In this document: piece by piece, positions 1-5,530 of the stretch
Layout: every line of letters starts with the position of its first letter
Numbering within the stretch: position 1 is the stretch's first letter
Source: Parachlamydiaceae bacterium
GTDB taxonomy: Bacteria; Chlamydiota; Chlamydiia; Chlamydiales; Parachlamydiaceae
DNA length: 5,624 nt
Direction: 5' to 3'
Assembly: GCA_030679615.1 (NCBI GenBank)
Contig: JAUXSJ010000155.1
Coordinates: forward strand, 1-5,624
Made by a program: the position numbers and the translations under genes
Notes under the pieces: model-generated
Seen by the model: the letters and a program-made list of their open reading frames with translations, nothing else
The model's database searches: none
What the model was told of the DNA's origin: nothing

Positions 1-2274
1 AATGTTTCCGAAAGTGTTTTCCAACTCTTTAACGCTGAATAAAAAAAGACCTCTAAAAAATTGATTTGTAAAAATAGGTCCTATAGGAAATTCAAAATGT
101 TCTTCTTGAGTTTCTGGATTTGTTATTTTTCTTGTTAATAGAAACGAGAGTAAAATCCCTATCCGTTCAAAAAAAATTTCATTACTTTTAGAAAAGCTTG
201 GAATGGTTTTATTCAATGAATAATGTTTTGAAATATTACCAAACAAAAGATACAAAAAATGCCTTGTTATCCCATCACCACCACCATCATAGCTTGGATC
301 ATCTTTAAAGACGACGTTAACGTTGTGTACGGTTTTTTTTAAAAAAAGTTCGGTTAAAAAAAACAAAGTAATCAAAGGTTCATTTTGAAGATGATACATA
401 GATACTGTTATTTCAAAGAATCCCTTAACAATCAGTTCTTCAACAATTATAGAATAAAATTTATTATTTTCTATTTCTGTTTCAGGGTAAGTTGTGGAAA
501 TTAGATTAAAAAATGAAGGTAAACCACTAATGAATTGTCGAATTCTAGGATGAGTAATGAATTTCACACCCTCGTCTGTTTTAATAAATTCTAAAGCTTG
601 ATTCTTAAAATCAGTGTTCTGATTTATTAAAACATCTACGTTGCAAAGAGCGTGATTAATTCTTTTGGATATGAAAAGAGAAGATGCCATTTCTTGTTCG
701 CTAATGGAAAAAAAGTTTTTCAAGCTAAAAGTAGTTGGAATCGCTAAATTTATTTTTTTTGCAAAATTATAATTTTCAACTGTAGGCTCTTCAAGTTTTT
801 TTTCTATATAATTATTAAGATTATTATTTTTTATTATTTGTTTATAACTAATTCTACAGCCCTTATTCTGAATTAAATTGTCAATAAAAAATTTTGAATG
901 ATCCACAATATCGTTTGAAAAGAATGATATGATTGATTCGACTAATTGATTAGTTTTTTCTAATCTAGAGAAATTTTTTTGATTAACAAGTTCATAATAA
1001 AATTTAAAACGCGAATCATCAATATACTGCTCTAGGGTAAAAAATAAAGGATAAGTTTTAATAGTATCTAAAATATTAGTAATAATTAACGAGTTTTCAT
1101 TAGCCTGCGTTTTAAAGTATAAAAATTTTTCTGAATCAATAGAATGAAGATTTTCTTTTGTAATAATTGATAAGAATGAATGAATGTAATCAGTTTGTTT
1201 AATTTTTGGACAATTCAGTATGTTTAGCTCATTTATGGTCTTTGGTAATAAAGGAATTTTTTGTAAATTACTGCAATCTAAAATTGAAAGAAACTTAAGA
1301 TGTTTAAAATGATCTAAATTGGGGAGGAGTTTTATCTGGTTACACTTATGGAGCTTTAAAAAGGTTAAATGTTCCATGTTTTCAATGACATTCAAGGTTT
1401 CTGAAGTTAGAAAACGTGAATTCAAAGATAATTTTTTTAAATTGACGCATTTTGGAAGAAAAGCTTTTATTGTTTGGATTTTACTAAGCTTTAAAGAAAC
1501 AATTTTATCACTATATTTTTTAATAAAATGGTTTGTTTGAGGTTTAGATATAATCATTTTATCGTTTAAAGAAATTTCAACTTTATCATTAAATAGTTTT
1601 ATTAATTTATCTAATAACGTAAGATTACTAAAAGAATTTATTGAAACAGATAAATAAAATTTATTATCAATTAGTCGATATTCAATATCAAAGTCATCGA
1701 TATAATTTATACATTTTTCCAGGAGTGGTTTAGAGATTAATTTTTTTGAAAAAAACAATAACTGATAGAGGTTTTTTTGCTCAACGCGAATACCAAGTAA
1801 TTTTTTTTCTAAGCTAAAATGAATTTTTTCATTAAGAGCGAGAATGCAATTAAGTTCTTTTTTTGAAAGATTTGATAACTTAGTATGAAAAATTTGATCG
1901 ATTTTATCATTAATAATATAAATACCGTTTTTTTGATCAAAATATTCTAATCCAAACTCTTTAAGAAGGTCTTTATTCACTAAAACTGTTTTTATAGGGT
2001 AATTATTTCCGTAAACGTTTTCTAATTTTACCTTTAGGTATATGTTTTCTTTAATACCGCGGTTTTTTATGTCTTCTTCAATAGACATTAATGTCTGAGT
2101 TCCTATGTCATTAACTTCATCTTCTAAATTCAATTTTCTTTTTGTTTGCGGATAGATATCATTCAATCCCTTAAATTCCGCAGGACGCTCTCTTTTTTTA
2201 GGTGAATTTGGTGAAACAGGGGATGATAATACTGAATTATTAACTACACTAACATTAAAGTTATTATTTATCAT
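1..2274 (-). CDS. Partial BTB-LRR-HECT-like protein, probable secreted ubiquitin-ligase effector (C-terminus beyond left edge)
   Basis: Reading the minus strand from the ATG at 2274-2272 gives 758 codons without a stop up to the window edge, so the 3' end is missing. Residues 1-25 have no charged residues and are rich in Ser, Asn, Val and Pro, as in type III secretion signals. Residues 25-31 (PKKRERP) and 45-47 (KRK) are basic. Residues about 78-192 resemble a BTB/POZ domain: a beta-hairpin YGNNYPIKTVLVNKDLL, then the typical ending NLYQLL-x7-KPLLEKCINYI. Residues about 257-360 form about five leucine-rich repeats (LKKLSLNS, LTFLKLHKC, LKFLSILDC, INELNILNC). Residues 361-635 are probably helical and I do not recognise them. 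Residues about 640-758 match the start of a HECT N-lobe: VNVVFKDDPSYDGGGDGITR, then FFERIGILLSFLLTRKI and FPIGPIFTNQFFRGLF. HECT enzymes take ubiquitin from an E2 onto a C-lobe cysteine, which is not in this window. Function as a host-directed E3 ligase is inferred. The weak AGG at -10 supports the start. Confidence 0.85.
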   Translation of the reverse strand, partial: MINNNFNVSVVNNSVLSSPVSPNSPKKRERPAEFKGLNDIYPQTKRKLNLEDEVNDIGTQTLMSIEEDIKNRGIKENIYLKVKLENVYGNNYPIKTVLVNKDLLKEFGLEYFDQKNGIYIINDKIDQIFHTKLSNLSKKELNCILALNEKIHFSLEKKLLGIRVEQKNLYQLLFFSKKLISKPLLEKCINYIDDFDIEYRLIDNKFYLSVSINSFSNLTLLDKLIKLFNDKVEISLNDKMIISKPQTNHFIKKYSDKIVSLKLSKIQTIKAFLPKCVNLKKLSLNSRFLTSETLNVIENMEHLTFLKLHKCNQIKLLPNLDHFKHLKFLSILDCSNLQKIPLLPKTINELNILNCPKIKQTDYIHSFLSIITKENLHSIDSEKFLYFKTQANENSLIITNILDTIKTYPLFFTLEQYIDDSRFKFYYELVNQKNFSRLEKTNQLVESIISFFSNDIVDHSKFFIDNLIQNKGCRISYKQIIKNNNLNNYIEKKLEEPTVENYNFAKKINLAIPTTFSLKNFFSISEQEMASSLFISKRINHALCNVDVLINQNTDFKNQALEFIKTDEGVKFITHPRIRQFISGLPSFFNLISTTYPETEIENNKFYSIIVEELIVKGFFEITVSMYHLQNEPLITLFFLTELFLKKTVHNVNVVFKDDPSYDGGGDGITRHFLYLLFGNISKHYSLNKTIPSFSKSNEIFFERIGILLSFLLTRKITNPETQEEHFEFPIGPIFTNQFFRGLFLFSVKELENTFGNI

Positions 2275-2290
2275 AATTAAGCCTAGATTA

Positions 2291-2304
2291 AAATTTATAT
2301 TTAT
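2291..2304 (+). repeat. 14-base direct repeat, copy 1 (AAATTTATATTTAT)
   Basis: This is identical to 2552-2565. It lies about 17 bases upstream of the minus-strand start codon. It is composed only of A and T, so chance identity is quite possible. A shared regulatory element is the alternative. Confidence 0.4.
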
Positions 2305-2312
2305 AGAATGAA

Positions 2313-2342
2313 ATTATCGTATTTATTTAATTATAAATGCAA
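2313..2342 (-). promoter_or_regulatory. Candidate sigma-70-like promoter for the minus-strand BTB-LRR-HECT gene
   Basis: On the minus strand TTGCAT (2342-2337) is followed after 18 bases by GATAAT (2318-2313), about 38 bases before the ATG at 2274. The -10 box matches the consensus at five of six positions but the -35 is poor. In DNA this AT-rich, such boxes arise easily by chance, so this is only a candidate. A second AT-only box (TATAAATAT, about 2305-2297) lies closer to the gene. Confidence 0.25.
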
Positions 2343-2551
2343 CAATTTTTAGTTTGTTGTATAAATATAAAATTTGTTTTTTTATGTTTTAAATTAATTA
2401 TTAAGTTGCAAAGTGTTTAAATTTTATTTAAAACCAATTATTTAATTTCGTTAAAATTATTTTTTTATTAGTAATAAAATGTTCGTTAGTTTTTTAATAA
2501 TTCAAAGGATAATTTTTTAAATTTTTAATACAATAATTTATGTAAATATAT

Positions 2552-2565
2552 AAATTTATATTTAT
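2552..2565 (+). repeat. 14-base direct repeat, copy 2 (AAATTTATATTTAT)
   Basis: This second identical copy is overlapped by the palindrome at 2548-2561 and lies about 140 bases upstream of accD. Whether the pair has any function cannot be judged from this window. Confidence 0.4.
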
Positions 2566-2633
2566 CTAAAGCATGACTCTTAAATAAATAATGAAAGTAA
2601 AAAATTAAGATGGTATTAGATAAGAATTTTTGA

Positions 2634-2639
2634 TATGAT
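2634..2639 (+). promoter_or_regulatory. Candidate -10 box upstream of accD
   Basis: TATGAT matches the sigma-70 -10 consensus at five of six positions and lies about 60 bases before the accD start. No good -35 hexamer is found at the right distance; TGGTAT (2611-2616) would give 17 bases. An alternative pairing is TTGATA (2630-2635) with GATAAA (2655-2660) at 19 bases. The accD operon must start in this area because the gene upstream is divergent. Confidence 0.25.
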
Positions 2640-2684
2640 GGATATTCTTTTAAAGATAAAGAGTAATGGGTTGATCTTTTTTAT

Positions 2685-2689
2685 AAGGA
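2685..2689 (+). promoter_or_regulatory. Ribosome binding site of accD
   Basis: AAGGA lies 13 bases before the ATG at 2703, somewhat farther than ideal. A weaker purine run (AGAAGA, 2694-2699) lies closer. The start is fixed mainly by the protein: the zinc-ribbon cysteines fall at the same residue numbers as in E. coli AccD. Confidence 0.45.
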
Positions 2690-2702
2690 ATTCAGAAGAT
2701 CT

Positions 2703-3548
2703 ATGGGTCTATTTTCTAGAGATAAGCCAAAAATTAAAATCCAAACGACTAAAAAAGACGGTTTTAGTGGTTGGTTAAAATGCACGCATTGTAACGAGTT
2801 GATTCACACTCGCGAATTGGAGCAAAATCAAAATTGTTGCCCAAAGTGTGAATATCATTATCGACTTTCAGTTGATGAAAGAATTGCTGCATTAAGTGAT
2901 CCAGGTACATTTGAGCCTTTATTTAATGAAATTCAACCGATTGATCCTTTGAATTTTGTGGATACGGAGCCTTATCCTAAACGTGTTCAGCAAGCATTAG
3001 AAAAATCAAGTAATAATGAAGCTGTTGTTGTGGGGACGTGTACGTTAGAGCAACAACGCATTGCTTTGGGTGTAATGGATTTTAATTTCATGGGTGGGTC
3101 AATGGGTTCAGTAGTGGGGGAGCGTCTCACACGTCTGATAGAACTTGCTTTGAAAGATAGACTTCCGTTAATCATTGTTTCCACATCTGGTGGAGCAAGA
3201 ATGCAGGAATCCATTTTATCATTAATGCAAATGGCAAAAACATCTGCAGCTTTAGCAAAACTTCATGAAGAAAACATCCCTTATATTTCAGTGTTAACAA
3301 ATCCAACGACTGGAGGAGTTACAGCTTCTTTTGCTTCATTAGGAGATATCATTATTGCGGAACCCAATGCATTAATTTGTTTTGCTGGTCCAAGAGTGAT
3401 TGAACAAACAATTGGTCGGCAATTACCTCCAGGTGCTCAAAAATCAGAGTTTTTATTAAAACATGGAATGATTGATTGTATTGTGCATCGACATTTACTA
3501 AGAAAAAAACTCATCGAATTCCTTTACTTTTTAAGTGGAAATGTCTAA
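2703..3548 (+). CDS. accD: Acetyl-CoA carboxylase carboxyltransferase subunit beta
   Basis: AccD pairs with AccA to move the carboxyl group from carboxybiotin on BCCP to acetyl-CoA, making malonyl-CoA, the first committed step of fatty-acid synthesis, in the cytosol. The protein has 281 residues. It opens with the family's zinc ribbon: C27-x2-C30 and C46-x2-C49, with the spacing known from E. coli AccD. The crotonase-like carboxyltransferase core follows, with FNFMGGSMGSVVGERLTR (127-144), STSGGARMQES (160-170), the glycine pair in TNPTTGGVTASFA (199-211) that belongs to the oxyanion/acyl-CoA region, and the conserved GPRVIEQT (229-236). The sequence is complete and shows no lesion. accA is not adjacent, which is normal where the subunits are encoded separately. 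It is the first gene of the operon with dut and ptsN, and the same order occurs in Chlamydia (from memory). Confidence 0.97.
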   Translation: MGLFSRDKPKIKIQTTKKDGFSGWLKCTHCNELIHTRELEQNQNCCPKCEYHYRLSVDERIAALSDPGTFEPLFNEIQPIDPLNFVDTEPYPKRVQQALEKSSNNEAVVVGTCTLEQQRIALGVMDFNFMGGSMGSVVGERLTRLIELALKDRLPLIIVSTSGGARMQESILSLMQMAKTSAALAKLHEENIPYISVLTNPTTGGVTASFASLGDIIIAEPNALICFAGPRVIEQTIGRQLPPGAQKSEFLLKHGMIDCIVHRHLLRKKLIEFLYFLSGNV

Positions 3549-3581
3549 TTTTTGTTTTTTTTAATCTTTTAAATTTATGTG

Positions 3582-4055
3582 ATGATTACTATGTTAGATC
3601 AGGATCAACTTAATCTTGTGATAGAAATTCCTTCCCTAATTGAAAATGAACAATGCCTTCCGATTTATGCTACAAATGGAGCAGCTGGAGCAGACGTTAA
3701 AGCTTTTTTACAAGATCCTGTAATTATTCCTCCTGGAAAACATTCGGTGATTCCTACAGGTTTAAAAGTGGCTATTCCAGATGGGTATGAAATACAAGTT
3801 AGACCTCGAAGTGGATTGGCGTTTAATCATCAAATTACTGTATTAAATACACCTGGTACAATCGATAAAGATTATAGAGGTGAAATAAAAGTCATATTAA
3901 TTAATCTTGGTTCACACCCCTTTGAAATTACTCCAGGTATGAGAATTGCTCAACTTATTTTAGCTCCTGTATTAAGAGCGAATTTTATTATTTCTAATGA
4001 TTTGACTACAACTGAACGTGGAGCTGGTGGTTTTGGCCATACAGGATTTAATTAA
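3582..4055 (+). CDS. dut: Deoxyuridine 5'-triphosphate nucleotidohydrolase (dUTPase)
   Basis: The enzyme hydrolyses dUTP to dUMP and pyrophosphate, keeping uracil out of DNA and supplying dUMP for thymidylate synthesis. All five trimeric-dUTPase motifs are present. Numbered from the ATG at 3582 they are AAGADVKA (motif 1, about 34-41), RPRSGLA (motif 2, about 74-80), NTPGTIDKDYRGEI (motif 3, with the catalytic Asp of TID and the uracil-stacking Tyr), PGMRIAQLIL (motif 4) and RGAGGFGHTG (motif 5, the Arg and Phe that close over the substrate). Length is about 154-158 residues, as usual for the homotrimeric family. The start is uncertain: GTG at 3579, ATG at 3582 and ATG at 3591 are all in frame and none has a clear Shine-Dalgarno sequence. 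The gap from accD is only about 30 bases, so the two are very probably co-transcribed. Confidence 0.96.
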   Translation: MITMLDQDQLNLVIEIPSLIENEQCLPIYATNGAAGADVKAFLQDPVIIPPGKHSVIPTGLKVAIPDGYEIQVRPRSGLAFNHQITVLNTPGTIDKDYRGEIKVILINLGSHPFEITPGMRIAQLILAPVLRANFIISNDLTTTERGAGGFGHTGFN

Positions 4056-4056
4056 T

Positions 4057-4061
4057 TAAGG
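4057..4061 (+). promoter_or_regulatory. Ribosome binding site of the first ptsN
   Basis: TAAGG begins just after the dut stop codon and lies 11 bases before the ATG at 4073. It is only 5 bases before the in-frame TTG at 4067. This favours the ATG at 4073 as the start. Confidence 0.5.
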
Positions 4062-4072
4062 TTTGTTTGTCT

Positions 4073-4519
4073 ATGCACATCTCACGTTATATGGACCCTA
4101 AGTTGGTTCTTTTTTTAAATGCAACAACTCGCGATGAAGTATTAAGTCAAATGGTTCAAAATCTGTTTAATGCAGGTAAATTGAATCATCAAGAACAGTT
4201 TCTACAAGCTATTTTGGATAGAGAAAAAATTGTTTCTACAGGAATAGGGCTTGGAATTGCCATACCCCATGCAAAATTAGCTTCATACAATGAATTTTTT
4301 ATAGTGATTGGAATTTTAGATAAACCTGTTCAATGGAATGCTCTTGATGGAGCACCAGTTCGTATGGTTTTTATGATAGGGGGTCCTGATGATAAGCAGA
4401 CTGAATATCTTCAGATTTTATCTAGTTTAACGCAGTTTCTTAAAAATGAAGAGCATCGTCAACAAATTTTATCATTAAAATTTCCTACAGACATTCTTGA
4501 ATTATTTCATTCAATTTGA
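4073..4519 (+). CDS. ptsN: PTS EIIA-Ntr-family regulatory protein (stand-alone)
   Basis: The protein has 148 residues and is a single PTS EIIA type-2 domain of the fructose/nitrogen family. It accepts a phosphoryl group from an HPr/NPr-type carrier on a histidine and regulates partner proteins according to its phosphorylation state. The active-site segment is GIGLGIAIPHAK, with the histidine at residue 66 counted from the ATG at 4073. The upstream LDREKIVSTGIG and downstream WNALDGAPVRMVFMIGGPDD segments are also typical of the family. No EIIB or EIIC transport domain is fused or adjacent, so a regulatory role is more likely than sugar transport. The partner is not visible here. An earlier in-frame TTG (4067) would add two residues but has worse ribosome-site spacing. 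It follows dut by 17 bases and probably shares its transcript. Confidence 0.94.
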   Translation: MHISRYMDPKLVLFLNATTRDEVLSQMVQNLFNAGKLNHQEQFLQAILDREKIVSTGIGLGIAIPHAKLASYNEFFIVIGILDKPVQWNALDGAPVRMVFMIGGPDDKQTEYLQILSSLTQFLKNEEHRQQILSLKFPTDILELFHSI

Positions 4520-4547
4520 TACATCTTATGAACTATTCAGTCATTAG

Positions 4548-4557
4548 TGAATGATTA
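4548..4557 (+). repeat. 10-base direct repeat flanking the hairpin, copy 1 (TGAATGATTA)
   Basis: This is identical to 4685-4694. The two copies bracket a 127-base segment that contains the long hairpin. They could be a duplication made by insertion of a small element, a pair of protein-binding sites, or chance. No terminal inverted repeats are visible at the edges of the segment, which weakens the insertion idea. Confidence 0.4.
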
Positions 4558-4590
4558 GATCATTGTACTAGCTTGTGTCAAAAATTAAGA

Positions 4591-4641
4591 TCAGATAATC
4601 GCAGGAAATCGGGCCCTGCCCCAAATCTTGCGATTCTCTGA
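4591..4641 (+). other. Long imperfect hairpin between the two ptsN genes; possible structured RNA or dispersed repeat
   Basis: The arms 4591-4603 and 4629-4641 pair at 12 of 13 positions (one T/C mismatch at 4596/4636). Pairing continues inward with G4604.U4628, G4605-C4627 and A4606-U4626. A small A-rich internal loop follows, and the top is GGGC-CCU-GCCC (4611-4621) with a three-base loop. No T-tract follows, so it is not a standard rho-independent terminator. I do not recognise a riboswitch, T-box, 6S, tmRNA or SRP RNA in it. It lies 71 bases after the first ptsN stop and 82 bases before the start of the HTH-ptsN gene. It could be a leader element, a transcript-end stabiliser, or a dispersed palindromic repeat. 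The pairing is directly visible; the role is unknown. Confidence 0.6.
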
Positions 4642-4684
4642 CTAAATCTTGATGCAATCTAGAGATAAGACTCCAAAAATCGAC

Positions 4685-4694
4685 TGAATGATTA
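4685..4694 (+). repeat. 10-base direct repeat flanking the hairpin, copy 2 (TGAATGATTA)
   Basis: This second copy of the repeat at 4548-4557 lies 29 bases before the HTH-ptsN start codon, where an operator for an autoregulating DNA-binding protein would also be plausible. This is an inference from position only. Confidence 0.4.
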
Positions 4695-4710
4695 CGTTAA
4701 GTAACTTATT

Positions 4711-4715
4711 AAAGG
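4711..4715 (+). promoter_or_regulatory. Ribosome binding site of the HTH-ptsN gene
   Basis: AAAGG lies 8 bases before the ATG at 4724, a normal spacing. It supports that start over the ATG at 4717, which is out of frame and too close to this site. Confidence 0.6.
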
Positions 4716-4723
4716 CATGAATC

Positions 4724-5461
4724 ATGGATCTAACTATTGAAGAAGTGGCGGGATTATTAAATGTTTCTGAATCAACTGTGCAACAATGGGTTTTAGAGGG
4801 AAAAATTCCTGCATATCGAATGAATGAAGATGAAGATTATTATTTTTCTCGTCCTGAAATTGAAAACTGGGTCATTACGCATAAATTAGATAAAACCCAC
4901 GGTATTTCTCCTTTTTTACGCTCTAAAGAAGCAGATTCTGTTGCTATAAGTCCTTCCAAAGCACAACTTCGACATGGAAATAAGCAATTTAGCCTTTTAC
5001 GTGCTGTTTATAAAGGGAACGTATTACATGATGTTACGGGCAAAACAAAAGAAGAATTAATACGAAATGTAATGCAGATGTCAGCTAAAAGTCTCAATGT
5101 TGATGAGGAAATGATTACGGATTTATTGCTTGATCGAGAATCACTTATGCCAACAACTTTGAATAAAGGTTATGCAGTTCCACATACGCGTGAAACATTA
5201 ATGAATTGTCATCATGATACAGTGATTATTGTATTTCCCACCTCTCCAATTGCCTACGGAGCATTGGATGGATTGCCGGTGCATACATTGTTTTTCTTGT
5301 TTGCATGTGAAGATAAAAGGCATCTCCACCTTTTGGCAAAAATCGCTCATTTGAGTAATCAAGAGCAAACTTCAGAATTTTTTCGCACAAAACCATCGAA
5401 GGAAAAGGTATTAGCTTTTTTAAAGGAATGGGAAAGTCATGTGCCCCAAATTTCTCGTTAA
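4724..5461 (+). CDS. ptsN: HTH-EIIA fusion: MerR/excisionase-type DNA-binding domain joined to PTS EIIA-Ntr domain
   Basis: This 245-residue protein has two parts. Residues 1-55 form a helix-turn-helix of the excisionase/MerR type: MDLTIEEVAGLLNVSESTVQ, then QWVLEGKIPAYRM and the wing ending in FSRPEIENWV. After a linker (about 56-88), residues about 90-240 are a PTS EIIA type-2 domain with the active-site segment NKGYAVPHTRE, the phosphorylatable histidine at 154, and the later family segment YGALDGLPVHTLFFLFACED. The fusion implies a DNA-binding or partner-binding regulator whose state is set by phosphotransfer, acting in the cytosol; its targets are not visible. From memory it corresponds to ptsN_2 (CT290) of Chlamydia trachomatis. 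It is separated from the first ptsN by 204 bases and may have its own promoter. The two EIIA domains are clearly divergent, so this is not a recent duplication. Confidence 0.93.
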   Translation: MDLTIEEVAGLLNVSESTVQQWVLEGKIPAYRMNEDEDYYFSRPEIENWVITHKLDKTHGISPFLRSKEADSVAISPSKAQLRHGNKQFSLLRAVYKGNVLHDVTGKTKEELIRNVMQMSAKSLNVDEEMITDLLLDRESLMPTTLNKGYAVPHTRETLMNCHHDTVIIVFPTSPIAYGALDGLPVHTLFFLFACEDKRHLHLLAKIAHLSNQEQTSEFFRTKPSKEKVLAFLKEWESHVPQISR

Positions 5462-5530
5462 TTACTTGCGAGCATAAAATTAAATAGGTTTTTTTATTCA
5501 ATAGCCATGTCTTCATCATACCTCTGGAGT

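Larger units (their letters stand above)
2275..2702. other. Divergent AT-rich intergenic region, no gene seen
   Basis: These 428 bases separate the minus-strand effector-like gene from accD. I found no convincing coding frame, tRNA or GC-rich hairpin. The region is strikingly poor in G and C. It contains a 17-base inverted repeat TTTTATTA-G-TAATAAAA (2463-2479), a perfect 14-base palindrome ATATAAATTTATAT (2548-2561), and two copies of the 14-mer AAATTTATATTTAT (2291-2304 and 2552-2565). It must contain the promoters of both flanking genes, and it could also be a site of past insertion. Confidence 0.6.

Noticed and set aside
241..300. Run of CAC/CAT triplets read as a His-rich metal-binding stretch on the plus strand
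   Set aside because: On the coding (minus) strand it encodes the YDGGGDG turn of the HECT-like domain.
1319..1540. 73-codon plus-strand reading frame
   Set aside because: It lies antisense to the LRR part of the long minus-strand gene, has no ribosome site, and its product is a low-complexity translation of AT-rich sequence.
1..2274. CRISPR array, IS element or pseudogene in the left part
   Set aside because: No regular spaced repeats and no transposase motifs; the minus-strand frame is open throughout, so it is not a decayed gene within the window.
2463..2479. TTTTATTA-G-TAATAAAA inverted repeat as a terminator or operator
   Set aside because: It is a pure A/T palindrome with a one-base centre, so it cannot form a stable RNA stem, and such palindromes are common in DNA of this composition.
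2987..3214. 75-codon minus-strand reading frame
   Set aside because: It is antisense inside accD, whose motifs are fully conserved in this stretch; a shadow frame.
4591..4641. Reading the hairpin as a rho-independent terminator of the first operon
   Set aside because: The sequence after the stem is ACTAAATCTTGATG, without a T-run, unlike the clear terminator at 5531-5555.
4520..4723. tRNA, T-box or riboswitch in the ptsN-ptsN spacer
   Set aside because: There is no cloverleaf, no T-box AGGGUGG-type sequence and no CCA-ended acceptor stem; the visible pairing is a single long hairpin.
5226..5519. 97-codon minus-strand reading frame
   Set aside because: It overlaps the conserved EIIA domain of the HTH-ptsN gene on the opposite strand and has no recognisable motif.
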